The translations under genes and the position numbers were made by a program. Source: CAYNYI01 sp964401455 (GTDB lineage Bacteria > Fibrobacterota > OXYB2-FULL-49-7 > CAYNYI01). Taken from it: a stretch of 57,978 nucleotides of DNA. The number at the start of each line of letters is the position of its first letter. Within the stretch, counting starts at the first letter, position 1. Location of the stretch: NCBI GenBank assembly GCA_964401455.1, contig CAYNYI010000004.1:1-57978 (forward strand), written 5' to 3'. Shown one piece after another: positions 1 to 9,448 of the stretch. The notes below the pieces were generated by a model. That model was not told the origin of the DNA, did no database searches, and saw nothing but the letters and a program-made list of their open reading frames with translations.

Positions 1-22
1 GTAACACAATTAATTTAAATAA

Positions 23-202
23 TTACTTTGTCCAATTCCATCTGAAGCAAAACAGAACATTAAATTCACAAAGATCTCTAAGAGCTTGTTCAACAGTATC
101 AATTCTCAAATAGCAACTGTTTGTCTCCTTTGCTAAGAGCTTGGCAAGGGTCGATTTTCCAGATGCCTGTAAACCTGAAAATATGTACAATTTTGGTCTC
201 AT
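23..202 (-). pseudogene. Truncated P-loop kinase (AAA-type ATPase) fragment
   Basis: A 59-codon reading frame starts at an ATG at 202 with a weak AAGG upstream. Its first 49 residues read like the N-terminus of the small P-loop kinase/ATPase family: a short beta strand, a Walker A motif GLQASGKST, then a YLRIDTVEQALRDL stretch typical of these proteins. After FNV the sequence no longer resembles the family and stops at 23, far short of the usual 160-200 residues. No neighbouring frame clearly restores it. I read it as a decayed fragment. The surrounding 1-397 is more AT-rich than the rest of the window, and 203-397 holds no other gene I can support. Confidence 0.55.
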
Positions 203-397
203 AATTTGCCTTCAAAAATCTGGAAATACACACAATGTATCCAATAATCTGCTCCACATTTACCCCACAAGCTTCAGGTAGAGCCAGACAATCGCTTAAT
301 AAAAATAGAACAGAAATCAATAAACACGACACAAAATAACATGTAATCATATTATATTCTTCACAGAGACAAAAACTGAACCAGGGAGGAAACAATT

Positions 398-1663
398 TTG
401 CATCCTGCGGCAATATCGGCATTAATGTTCATATCCGGCGCGGCCGTATCAGCTGCCGCCGTATTTATTCTTCTAAAAAACAAACATAACAGAAAAGAAG
501 AAGAACTATTAATAAAACTCCGGGAAGAAGAACAAAAAAGAATAACCGCCGAAACCCGCCTTGAGGAAAAGACAAAAGCCTCCGAAGAAGCGACAAAATC
601 ACTCAAAGAAACCTTCGACTCCCTTGCCGCAAAAGCGCTGTCCGAAAACGGAAAATCCTTCATGAACCTCGCCAGAGAAACATTCGACAATTACCTCAAC
701 CAGTCAAAGGGCGACCTCGGAAAAAGACAGGAAGCAATCGAGCACATGCTCAAGCCCTTCAAGGAAAATCTCCAGAGACATGAAAAACTCACAAAAGACC
801 TCGAAAACGCAACAAAAGAATCTTTTGGCGGACTCAGAAACTATCTCGACAAACTAAGCCTCTCACAGCAGAACCTCTCAAAAGAAACAAACGCCCTCGT
901 AACAGCTTTAAAGTCTCCCAAAGCCCGGGGCAAATGGGGCGAAATAGGCCTCAAAAGAATCGTCGAGTTCTCCGGCATGAGCGAATACTGCCACTTCAGC
1001 GAACAGACAAACATAACCACCGAAGACGGCCGACTGCGCCCTGATATGATAGTTTACCTGCCCGGAGAAAGAAGCATAGTCGTGGACTCGAAAGTACCGC
1101 TCGACGCTTATATGAGCGCAGTAGAGACAGAGAATGAGGCGGAAAAAGACGCCTTTATGCGAACTCATTCGCGCCACGTAAGAGACCACATGAAAAGACT
1201 CAGCTCAAAATCCTACTGGTCACAGGTTGAGGGCACGGTAGATTTTGTAATACTTTATATGGAAGTAGAATCGGCTTTCGGGGCGTCTCTCGCGTATGAC
1301 AAAAACCTGATACAGGACGGAATAAATAACAGGATAATTTTCGCCACGCCTACAACCCTTATAACACTGCTGCGCACAGTAGCCTTTACCTGGAACCAAC
1401 AGAAAGTAGCCGACAATGCCCGCGCGGTCTGGGACTCCGGCAGAGAACTCTTCGAGAGACTCGCCAAATTCACGGAACATTTTACCGAAGTCGGCAAGGG
1501 AATAGAAAAGGCCGTAAAATCTTATAACGGAGCGGTAGGAACATGGGAATCACGGATCGGGCCGGCTGCCCGCAAACTCGAAGACGTCGGAGGATATCAG
1601 CTGAAAAAAGAAAAAGAAGATCCCTCTAAAATAGACTCCGGAATAAGAGAAATATCATCATGA
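398..1663 (+). CDS. rmuC: DNA recombination protein RmuC
   Basis: The 421-residue product has one N-terminal membrane segment (about residues 4-26), a long charged coiled coil (35-170) and the RmuC nuclease-like domain (about 110-395). Visible family motifs are RGKWGE at 177-182, RPDMIVYLPG at 214-223 and VVDSKVPLDAY at 228-238. RmuC proteins are linked to limiting inversions and rearrangements at repeats; the biochemical activity is inferred from the fold. The TTG start at 398 is chosen because a strong Shine-Dalgarno (AGGGAGGA) lies 7 nt upstream, and the membrane anchor follows at once. The gene is convergent with the chemoreceptor gene: their stop codons overlap by 6 nt, so there is no room for a terminator between them. 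Confidence 0.93.
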   Translation: MHPAAISALMFISGAAVSAAAVFILLKNKHNRKEEELLIKLREEEQKRITAETRLEEKTKASEEATKSLKETFDSLAAKALSENGKSFMNLARETFDNYLNQSKGDLGKRQEAIEHMLKPFKENLQRHEKLTKDLENATKESFGGLRNYLDKLSLSQQNLSKETNALVTALKSPKARGKWGEIGLKRIVEFSGMSEYCHFSEQTNITTEDGRLRPDMIVYLPGERSIVVDSKVPLDAYMSAVETENEAEKDAFMRTHSRHVRDHMKRLSSKSYWSQVEGTVDFVILYMEVESAFGASLAYDKNLIQDGINNRIIFATPTTLITLLRTVAFTWNQQKVADNARAVWDSGRELFERLAKFTEHFTEVGKGIEKAVKSYNGAVGTWESRIGPAARKLEDVGGYQLKKEKEDPSKIDSGIREISS

Positions 1664-3775
1664 AAGATACTTCCCGTATTTTTTATCCTCGACCATGATA
1701 TGGTCCTTGAGCCATTTCTTCAGAAAATCAAAAAGCTCCAGGTTTACAAGGGAAGAATCTTCTTTATATTTTTCCCGCAGTTCCGACACAGTACCCGCAA
1801 GATCCGCGTGTATCTTCCTGTGTCTTTCAAGATCAGGATAATTCCTCTTAACCATCAGCTCCTCTTCCGACCTGAAATGCCCCGCGGTGTACTCCAGAAG
1901 TTCATTGAAGATAGAATTCATCTCGTCATGCCCCGCCTTTTTCCCGAAAGAAGAATAAAAGTTATTGATAATATCGATAAGACGGCGATGCTGTTTGTCA
2001 AATTTTTTAACACCCGTTGAGAAAGAGTCATTCCAGGTAATAAGGACATCCCCGGATTCCTGACCGGCCCCTCCAGTAAGCTTAAACCGGGAAACCGCTC
2101 CGGTGAGCTCCGCTCCCATCTTTTTTACCGCCTCGGCATTTTTCAGAAGATGTTCTCCCGCCGCTTTCACATCACTGGAACCGGAGCTTACTTCAGTGAT
2201 ATCGGCGGCGATAGAAGTCGAGGCCCTGCTCGCCTCAGAAACATTGATAGTTACATCCCGGTTACCTTCCGCCACTCTCGAAATATTTCTTGTAATCTCT
2301 TCAGAAGCAGCCGCCTGCTGCTCAACAGAAACAGCGATCGTATCAACTGCCAAATGGACATCCTTCATGACCTCGCTTATCCTGTTGATATTACCGACAG
2401 TTTCCGATGTGGCGCTGTTCATACCTTCTATTTTTGCAATTATATCTTCCGCGGCCTCGGAACTCTGCCGGGCAAGATCCTTTACTTCCGAGGCCACTAC
2501 GGAAAAGCCCTTTCCGGCTTCGCCGGCCGACGCCGCCTCTATAGAAGCGTTGAGCGCCAAAAGCTTTGTCTTTCCCGAAATTTTCATTATAACATCTATT
2601 ATCTTGCTTATCTCCCCTGCGGACTCGCCCAGCCGGTTGACACCCTTAAGCGAGACATCCACATTCTCCACCGCGTTCTCGGTGACAGACCTCGCCCTGT
2701 CCGCATTGGAGGCTATCTCCCTCGCCGTAGCGCTCATCTCCTCCACACCCGAAGCTACTGTACCAAGATTGGAATCGGAAGTCTCGGCCGATGACGCTAC
2801 CGTATCCATATTGGCGCTCATTTCCTCCGCCGCTGCAGCGACCGAAGAAGATTTTTCCGTCATTAGAGAAGAACTCGACTGCATTTTTTTCGCGACCTGA
2901 TCCAGCCTTCCGGATTCCGAATTCAATTCCCAGGATACATTCCGTATTTTCCCAAGCATATTTCTTAAATTTTCAGCCATACTATTCAGGGCGGAAGTAA
3001 GCCTTCCTGTTTCATCAGCTGAAACATTTACCAGTTTTCCGGATATGTCGCCATTGCCTATTCTCTCCGCGAATTCTATAGAACGGTTTATTGAGAGGGT
3101 AAAAGTTTTTATTACATAAAAAAGGACAAAGCTTATTAAAATAAAAACCGCGGCACCGACCGCCGATGAACGTCGGACAGACTGGGCGACTCTTTTCTTC
3201 GTTGGGGCAAGAGAAGCCGAAAAAGCGAACGCGCCGTGGATTTCGCCTTCCTTCCATCCTTCTTTTATTCCTCCGACAGGGTCTCTTGAGCCTGCCGGTG
3301 AACCGTGACAGTAAAGGCATTCGGAAGTAAGAACAATCGGACGAAAATAACGAAGACTGTCCCTGCCGATAATAACCTTTTCATTTACCCCGGTCCGTTT
3401 GAAAAATTTGAGCACTTCCGACTCCAGACTGTCCGGTTTATTCTCGGGATTACGCGGAGAAAATTTCGGTACACGAAAGTTGAAACCGCCCGCCGAAGAG
3501 GTTTTTTTCATAACATTAATCGCGCTTATAACGGGGACAGTATGCATAAGCGAAGCCGAGTCCAGGTCCTGAAAATCCTTCATAACCCCCGCTGAGACCT
3601 TGTCGGCAACGACCTCTCTAACGGCTTCCGCGTCTCTTACCGAAGTACGGCTCCTCGAGACAATCGCCCCGTATTCACCGTTTTTTATACTGCGGATATT
3701 CAGAAAAAGCAGAACACCGAAAATCAAAGCAAGACCGGAAACCGCAGGCAGATATATTTTCCATTTTAATTTCAT
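1658..3775 (-). CDS. Methyl-accepting chemotaxis protein with CXXCH sensor domain and C-terminal hemerythrin
   Basis: This 705-residue receptor has a membrane segment at about 7-27, a periplasmic sensor domain (28-205), a second membrane segment (207-225), a HAMP linker (226-280), a long chemoreceptor signalling hairpin with the conserved AGEAGKGFSVVA tip, and a bacteriohemerythrin domain at 578-705. The periplasmic part carries CLYCHG near residue 155, the c-type heme attachment motif seen in Tll0287-like (DUF3365) sensors. The hemerythrin keeps the iron ligands (DKQH, HFRSEE, ERHRKIH, HIMVED). The expected role is redox, NO or oxygen sensing by the heme domain outside, with di-iron oxygen binding inside; the ligand is inferred. 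No Shine-Dalgarno precedes the ATG, and a TATACT box lies 7 nt upstream (see promoter). Confidence 0.92.
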   Translation of the reverse strand: MKLKWKIYLPAVSGLALIFGVLLFLNIRSIKNGEYGAIVSRSRTSVRDAEAVREVVADKVSAGVMKDFQDLDSASLMHTVPVISAINVMKKTSSAGGFNFRVPKFSPRNPENKPDSLESEVLKFFKRTGVNEKVIIGRDSLRYFRPIVLTSECLYCHGSPAGSRDPVGGIKEGWKEGEIHGAFAFSASLAPTKKRVAQSVRRSSAVGAAVFILISFVLFYVIKTFTLSINRSIEFAERIGNGDISGKLVNVSADETGRLTSALNSMAENLRNMLGKIRNVSWELNSESGRLDQVAKKMQSSSSLMTEKSSSVAAAAEEMSANMDTVASSAETSDSNLGTVASGVEEMSATAREIASNADRARSVTENAVENVDVSLKGVNRLGESAGEISKIIDVIMKISGKTKLLALNASIEAASAGEAGKGFSVVASEVKDLARQSSEAAEDIIAKIEGMNSATSETVGNINRISEVMKDVHLAVDTIAVSVEQQAAASEEITRNISRVAEGNRDVTINVSEASRASTSIAADITEVSSGSSDVKAAGEHLLKNAEAVKKMGAELTGAVSRFKLTGGAGQESGDVLITWNDSFSTGVKKFDKQHRRLIDIINNFYSSFGKKAGHDEMNSIFNELLEYTAGHFRSEEELMVKRNYPDLERHRKIHADLAGTVSELREKYKEDSSLVNLELFDFLKKWLKDHIMVEDKKYGKYLS

Positions 3776-3782
3776 ATGTACT

Positions 3783-3788
3783 AGTATA
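3783..3788 (-). promoter_or_regulatory. Possible -10 box for a leaderless chemoreceptor mRNA
   Basis: TATACT on the minus strand ends 7 nt before the ATG at 3775, so transcription would begin at or one base before the start codon. No ribosome binding site is present. The -35 at 17 bp spacing is poor (TTACTA), so this is weaker than its divergent partner. Confidence 0.35.
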
Positions 3789-3818
3789 TCAAAATTCCAT
3801 CAAATTAGTAATAAAAAA

Positions 3819-3847
3819 TTGATAACTATTTCATAACTTTGTATAAT
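3819..3847 (+). promoter_or_regulatory. Sigma-70-type promoter, apparently leaderless
   Basis: TTGATA (3819-3824), a 17-bp spacer, then a perfect TATAAT (3842-3847). The start codon of the following kinase gene is at 3855, about where transcription should begin, and no Shine-Dalgarno lies between. This predicts a leaderless mRNA. Confidence 0.6.
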
Positions 3848-3854
3848 CAAATAT

Positions 3855-6107
3855 ATGGATATAAATCGCTGCAACAGTTTCAACGATCCCCAAAGAGCAT
3901 CAAGAGAACTTTCCGCCATATACGGAATCAATTCTCTATCCGAATCCGAATATTCCGAAGATGAACTCATCGAAGAAATCACCAGACTTTGTGAATCCGG
4001 TTTCTCTCCCGACCTGAATACCTCGGTCGCCGTTAAATTCCCGCATGCTCTTTTCTCCTCGGAGAATTTCCGGGAAGGGCCCCTTGCTTTGACGGCGGTG
4101 CTGAAAATCAGGAATGCTGATATCGGGAGAATATGCGCCTACAGAGATGAGGGAGCCCCTGATTTCAGCGATGATGAAGAAAGATATCTCAAAAATGTAG
4201 CCGAAATTTCCGCAAGAGTCCTGGAAAAAATTGATTATCATGAACGCCTTTCATTAAACGATTTTATTTTAAAAAACATTCCCGACTCCGTTTTCATAGC
4301 CGCCCGGGATTCATCCCTGGTTTACGTCAACACGGGTGCCTGCAGGGAGACCGGTTACTCGCTAGGTGAGCTGCTTAACATGAAATTTACGGACATTGAC
4401 GCCGCACATCCGGCCAATGAATGGAATACGCTCTGGGGAAGGACTATGAAAACGCGTTCTCTCTCAATTGAAAGCTATCACCGGAACAACGCCGGATCTA
4501 TATTTCCGGTAGATTTGATATTAAAAGCGGTAAAACATGAAAACAAAGACTATATCTGCGCTATCGCAAGAAATACAGAGAACCGAAAATCTCTTGAGGA
4601 AGAGCAGAAGCTTCTCGCATTCGCTTTGTCAAATTCTCCCGATCCGGCCTATATCGTTAAAAGAGACGGCTCTTTCAGATATATCAACGAAGCATTCCGC
4701 AAGAAACTCGGATATTCTTTTAAAGACATATTCAGTCTGAAAATCTATGATATCAATATTCATGTCGGTAAAGACGAATGGCCAAAGTTTTTTGATAACC
4801 TCAAAAAGCGAAAGATATTCCGTCTTGAATCGGTGCATAAAACAAAATCCGGAAAAATCATTCCGGTAGAACTCAACTCAAAATATATGAAATACGAAGG
4901 AGAGGAATATTATACTTCTTTCGCCAAAGATCTCTCAGCAAAGCAGGAAATTGAGGAACAGCTTCGGCAATCCCATAAAATGCAGGCAATAGGCCAACTC
5001 GCCGGAGGAATCGCCCATGACTTTAACAATATCCTCGGAGGAATAATCGGCTATGCGGACCTTACGCTTCATTCTCTTCCTGAGCATAGTACGGCAGCCG
5101 CCAACCTTAAAAAAATATTGAAAGCTTCCGACCGCGCAAAAAAGCTCACAAACAGAATACTGACGTTTAGCAGAAGAAGTGTCGAAGAAAAAAGTCCGGT
5201 CTATATTGGCCCTATTATAAAAGAAGTTATTGAACTGATGCGGGCGACAATACCGGCTTCGGTAAATCTCTCGGCGAAAGTAGATCCGGAGACATCTCCT
5301 GTTTTCGCGGACTCCGGAAGTATTCATGAACTTATAATGAACCTCTGTACAAATGCATACCAGGCCTCCGGAGAAAACGGACTAATAAAAGTCCACCTAT
5401 CCGAAAACACTATCACAGAACCCCGCAATGCTATCCCGGAGAAACTGGAACCGGGAGTTTATACTGTTATCAGCGTCACTGACAACGGAGAAGGCATGGA
5501 CAAAAACTGCCTTTCCAGAATATTCGAGCCTTTCTATACTACGAAAAGCGAGAAAGGAGGCACCGGTCTCGGGCTTTCGGTCGTTTACGGAATAATTCAA
5601 AGCCACAGCGGCTGTCTTGAGGTGGAGTCTGAAAAAGGATCCGGGACAGTGTTTAAAATATACATTCCGCATTTAAGAAAGGGAATCTCTCCGGAAGAGA
5701 ATAATGAAAAGGACCTGACTGAACTGAAAGGCTCCGGCAATATAATTTTTGTGGATGATGAGGAAATGCTCTCGGAACTCGGATTCGAGATGCTCTCATC
5801 ACTGGGCTATAAAGTGCACACATTTCAAAACGGCACGGATGCCCTGAAATTCATAAAAAAAAGCACAGAAGAAATTGATCTTCTGGTAACAGACCATTCT
5901 ATGCCGGGCATGACAGGTCTTGAACTCGCGGGACAAGTCCGCCATACGGTTCCTTCTGTTCCTATTATAATGTGCACGGGTTTTAATTCAGGGATAAAAC
6001 CTTCGGATTTAAAAGAAAACGGTATAGTTTCTCTTCTGACTAAACCCGTTGACAGGAAAACTTTCGGAAATGAGATAAAAACAGCAATAAATAAAAACCA
6101 TGAATGA
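3855..6107 (+). CDS. Hybrid sensor histidine kinase (GAF-like, two PAS, HisKA, HATPase, receiver)
   Basis: A soluble 750-residue hybrid kinase. In order: a GAF-like region (about 15-128), PAS (133-245), PAS (252-365), a dimerisation/phosphoacceptor domain with H388 in GIAHDFNN, an ATPase domain (N box MNLCTNA near 495-501, DNGEGM 543-548, GGTGLGLS 568-575), and a receiver domain (628-746) with D680 in VTDHSMPGMTG. There are no membrane segments, so the signal is cytoplasmic. No DNA-binding or other output domain is attached, and the signal and target are unknown. The kinase-receiver half closely resembles that of the kinase at 9441-11588, which suggests duplication. The gene has a near-consensus promoter but no ribosome binding site. 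Confidence 0.93.
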   Translation: MDINRCNSFNDPQRASRELSAIYGINSLSESEYSEDELIEEITRLCESGFSPDLNTSVAVKFPHALFSSENFREGPLALTAVLKIRNADIGRICAYRDEGAPDFSDDEERYLKNVAEISARVLEKIDYHERLSLNDFILKNIPDSVFIAARDSSLVYVNTGACRETGYSLGELLNMKFTDIDAAHPANEWNTLWGRTMKTRSLSIESYHRNNAGSIFPVDLILKAVKHENKDYICAIARNTENRKSLEEEQKLLAFALSNSPDPAYIVKRDGSFRYINEAFRKKLGYSFKDIFSLKIYDINIHVGKDEWPKFFDNLKKRKIFRLESVHKTKSGKIIPVELNSKYMKYEGEEYYTSFAKDLSAKQEIEEQLRQSHKMQAIGQLAGGIAHDFNNILGGIIGYADLTLHSLPEHSTAAANLKKILKASDRAKKLTNRILTFSRRSVEEKSPVYIGPIIKEVIELMRATIPASVNLSAKVDPETSPVFADSGSIHELIMNLCTNAYQASGENGLIKVHLSENTITEPRNAIPEKLEPGVYTVISVTDNGEGMDKNCLSRIFEPFYTTKSEKGGTGLGLSVVYGIIQSHSGCLEVESEKGSGTVFKIYIPHLRKGISPEENNEKDLTELKGSGNIIFVDDEEMLSELGFEMLSSLGYKVHTFQNGTDALKFIKKSTEEIDLLVTDHSMPGMTGLELAGQVRHTVPSVPIIMCTGFNSGIKPSDLKENGIVSLLTKPVDRKTFGNEIKTAINKNHE

Positions 6108-6199
6108 AATTACGGCATTGACATGCCTTTTAAAAAAAATATATCTTGAAAGTACGGTCCGATCGTCAGGAGGAACGCCTTATAATTCAAGGGGGGAAT

Positions 6200-9100
6200 A
6201 TGCCGAAACCTGATACTCCGGTTCTTTACGCGGGCATCGGAGCTTCGGCCGGAGGGCTTGAGGCTCTTGAGGCTTTTTTTTCCAATATGCCGCCGGAAAG
6301 CGGCTTCTCTTTCATTGTGGTACAACACCTTTCCCCTGATTACAAGAGCCTGATGGTTGAACTTCTCTCGAAAAAAACAAGAATGAATGTTTATCGGGCG
6401 GAGGAAGGCATGCGCGTAAAAGCGAACTGCGTCTATCTTATTCCGCCGAAAAAGAACCTCACTATCTTCCATGGTAAACTTCTTCTCACAGACCAGAAAA
6501 ACGACCACAGCCTTAACCTGCCTATCGACATATTTTTCAAATCTCTCGCCGACGACCAGTTTGAAAAAGCCGTAGGCATTATTCTTTCCGGCACCGGGAG
6601 CGACGGCACAAGAGGCATAAGAGCAATAAAAGAAAACGGCGGCATGGTCATTGTGCAGGACAGAGAAAGCTCTAAGTTCGACGGAATGCCAAGAGCCGCC
6701 GCATCAACGGGATTGTCAGACCTTATACTCTCTCCTCCGGAAATGCCAGAACATCTCATAGCTTTTTCCAAACATCCTTATGTACGCAAGGCCGATTCAC
6801 CCGATAAAAAAGAAAAAGAAGATGATGAACTTACAAAGATTTTCTCTCTGCTCAGAAAACGGGCCAAGATTGACTTCACTTTTTATAAACCCAGCACTAT
6901 CCTGCGAAGGATAGAAAGACGCATGGGAATAAATCAAATCCACGAAATTAAAGAATATGTTAATTATCTTGAAAATTACCCGGGAGAAGTTTCTGTACTT
7001 AGCCGGGAACTTCTTATTGGAGTAACAAACTTTTTCCGGGATCCGGGGTCTTTTAAAATACTTGAAAAAGAATATATACCCGAAATCCTGAATAAAAGCA
7101 TGAACCGTGAGATCAGGCTGTGGTCAGCCGGCTGTTCAACCGGCGAGGAAGCATATACTCTTGCAATAATACTTAAAGAATGTATGGAAACATACGGTAT
7201 ATCCCGCGATATAAAAATTTTCGCTACCGATATAGACAGAGAGGCTGTTTTAAAAGCCGGCTCCGGTATTTATCCAGAAAGTATAATGAACGACATCCCA
7301 CCCGAAATTTTGTCAAAATATTTTTATAAAACTGATGGGAGCTACAGAATCGCGAGAAACATCAGGGAGATGGTTGTTTTTGCGCATCACAATCTGCTTA
7401 AAGACCCGCCGTTTACAAATATAGACCTTGTAAGCTGCAGAAACCTGCTTATATATCTTCAGCCTGTAATGCAGAGAAAGGTTTTGGAACTCTTCAATTT
7501 TTCAATTAAAAACAAGGGACTTTTATTTTTAGGCTCAAGTGAGACAACCGGTGAGCTTTCTAATTATTTCGAGAATATCAATCAAAAACACAAAATCTAC
7601 AGATCAAGAGGAAAAACGGCAACCGGCCCGTCCGGAAGAAACATTGTTTACTCAGAACAACGAAGCGGGGATTTCCGTCCTAGATTTTCCGGAGCAAAAA
7701 TAATACAGAGAAAAAGCGGGGAAGAAAAAATACTGGAGTCTTTTATTAAAATAATCTCGGAGCAATACTTTTCTCTGGCTCTGCTTGTTAATGAAAATCT
7801 GGAAGTCATTCAGGTCTTCGGTGATACTGACGGTTACCTTAAACTGCCTTCCGGAAGACTCATAAACGATATATCCAAAATGGCGGTTAAGGAGCTCAGT
7901 ATACCGATCTCAACCGGACTTCAGAAATGTTTCCGCACTAATTCCGAGATAAAATACTCCAATATATTATTCAGCGACCGGGGAGTATCAGCGGGCATGA
8001 TAATAATTCCGCTCTCGCTGCCAAAGGGAATGGAGCCTCTGGCGGCGGTAATAATCGAGGAAAATAAAGAAAAGCATAATTCCGAAAACTCCCAGAGCAC
8101 CTTGGATAATTATGACATGAGCAGGGAAACCGAAGATCATATAAAAGACCTTGAACAGGAATTACAATTCTCCAGAGAGAATCTTCAGGCCACAATCGAA
8201 GAGCTGGAAACATCTAACGAGGAACTGCAGGCCACAAATGAAGAGCTTTTGGCAAGCAACGAAGAACTTCAGAGTACCAATGAGGAACTACAAAGCACAA
8301 ACGAAGAACTTCATACCGTTAATACGGAATATCAAAATAAAATAATAGAACTGACCGAGCTCCAGAACGATGTTGACAACATGCTGGCAAGTTCACAGAT
8401 TATAAAAATATTTCTGGATGAAAATCTTGAAATAAGAAAATTCTCCCCAAACGCAGACGAAATATTCAGAATACTTGATACCGATACAGGACGCCCCCTC
8501 TCACATCTGCATCACAACCTTAAAAATACGGACATTACAGGAATAATCAGAGAGGTACACGAAAAAGGGCAACTTAGAGAAACAGAAACAGTTACTGATG
8601 AAGGGAAATGGTTTCTTCTGCGGGCTCTTCCCTACTATATCGCCCCCGAAACTATTTCAGGGATTCTGATTACTCTTGTGGACATTACAAATATAAAAAA
8701 ATCTGCAAAAGAGCTCGATAAAAACAGGACTGAACTGAAAGAGATGGCCAGTCTTGCGGGAATTGGGAGCTGGACATATTACCCGGATACCGGAGAACAT
8801 ACATGGTCGGAAGAAACTTTCCGTATCCATGAACTCGACGATATGATCCAGCCCGACCCTGAAAAGGGCATAAATTTTTATATACCCCCGCACAGGCCGG
8901 TAATAACTGAAGCATTCGAGAAAGCCTCTAAAGAAGGGCTGCCTTATGACCTGCTACTCCAAATAATAACGGCAAAGAAAAATAAAAAATGGGTCCGGGC
9001 TATCGGCAATCCCATTAAAAAGAATGGGGAAATATTTAAAATTACGGGAGCTTTTCAGGATGTTACCGAAATCATAGATACCAACGAGGCACTCAGGCAG

Positions 9101-9448
9101 TATGAATTTCTCTTTGAAATGACCGGAATAATTTTTCCTGTTTTGTTTTGTGACTGGAATATGAAAACCGGAATCTTGAATCTGAATAATAAATGGGCCG
9201 ATATGCTGCGACTGAAAAGCACAGAGATCGAGTCCCGAGCTTTCACAGAGATGATTTCCGGAAAAGACAGAGACGTATTCAATAAAACACTAAAAAATCT
9301 CGAGCCCGGCAAATGCGAAAAGATCGGTTTTGAGGTTTCTTTGCCCGGCGGAGAAACAATTAATTTCAAAGGTCTGGCCGGAAAGCTCAATAAAAAGGAA
9401 AACGGCGCAACCATTCACACTTTTCTTACGGTGAAAACTGATGGCTGA
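6200..9448 (+). CDS. CheB-CheR fusion with PAS domains
   Basis: The 1082-residue protein begins with a CheB methylesterase domain (about 5-190) that keeps the catalytic triad S16 (GASAGG), H43 (VQHLSPDY) and D135 (SGTGSDG). It continues with a CheR methyltransferase domain (about 215-475), a PAS-like region (about 510-620), a repetitive coiled coil of NEELQ-type heptads (about 660-715) and three more PAS domains to the end. CheB/CheR fusions of this kind have both demethylase and methylase modules but lack a receiver, and usually sit beside a histidine kinase, as here. The start at 6200 is chosen over a TTG at 6146 because a G-rich Shine-Dalgarno lies just before it and the CheB domain begins immediately. 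The 3' end overlaps the next gene by 8 nt. Confidence 0.92.
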   Translation: MPKPDTPVLYAGIGASAGGLEALEAFFSNMPPESGFSFIVVQHLSPDYKSLMVELLSKKTRMNVYRAEEGMRVKANCVYLIPPKKNLTIFHGKLLLTDQKNDHSLNLPIDIFFKSLADDQFEKAVGIILSGTGSDGTRGIRAIKENGGMVIVQDRESSKFDGMPRAAASTGLSDLILSPPEMPEHLIAFSKHPYVRKADSPDKKEKEDDELTKIFSLLRKRAKIDFTFYKPSTILRRIERRMGINQIHEIKEYVNYLENYPGEVSVLSRELLIGVTNFFRDPGSFKILEKEYIPEILNKSMNREIRLWSAGCSTGEEAYTLAIILKECMETYGISRDIKIFATDIDREAVLKAGSGIYPESIMNDIPPEILSKYFYKTDGSYRIARNIREMVVFAHHNLLKDPPFTNIDLVSCRNLLIYLQPVMQRKVLELFNFSIKNKGLLFLGSSETTGELSNYFENINQKHKIYRSRGKTATGPSGRNIVYSEQRSGDFRPRFSGAKIIQRKSGEEKILESFIKIISEQYFSLALLVNENLEVIQVFGDTDGYLKLPSGRLINDISKMAVKELSIPISTGLQKCFRTNSEIKYSNILFSDRGVSAGMIIIPLSLPKGMEPLAAVIIEENKEKHNSENSQSTLDNYDMSRETEDHIKDLEQELQFSRENLQATIEELETSNEELQATNEELLASNEELQSTNEELQSTNEELHTVNTEYQNKIIELTELQNDVDNMLASSQIIKIFLDENLEIRKFSPNADEIFRILDTDTGRPLSHLHHNLKNTDITGIIREVHEKGQLRETETVTDEGKWFLLRALPYYIAPETISGILITLVDITNIKKSAKELDKNRTELKEMASLAGIGSWTYYPDTGEHTWSEETFRIHELDDMIQPDPEKGINFYIPPHRPVITEAFEKASKEGLPYDLLLQIITAKKNKKWVRAIGNPIKKNGEIFKITGAFQDVTEIIDTNEALRQYEFLFEMTGIIFPVLFCDWNMKTGILNLNNKWADMLRLKSTEIESRAFTEMISGKDRDVFNKTLKNLEPGKCEKIGFEVSLPGGETINFKGLAGKLNKKENGATIHTFLTVKTDG

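Noticed and set aside
99..422. A 107-codon minus-strand frame with a hydrophobic start
   Set aside because: It reads the kinase fragment in another frame and overlaps the rmuC start; no ribosome binding site or family match.
2103..2900. A 265-codon plus-strand frame
   Set aside because: It lies entirely antisense to the chemoreceptor signalling helices; the repetitive Ala/Ser composition reflects the opposite strand.
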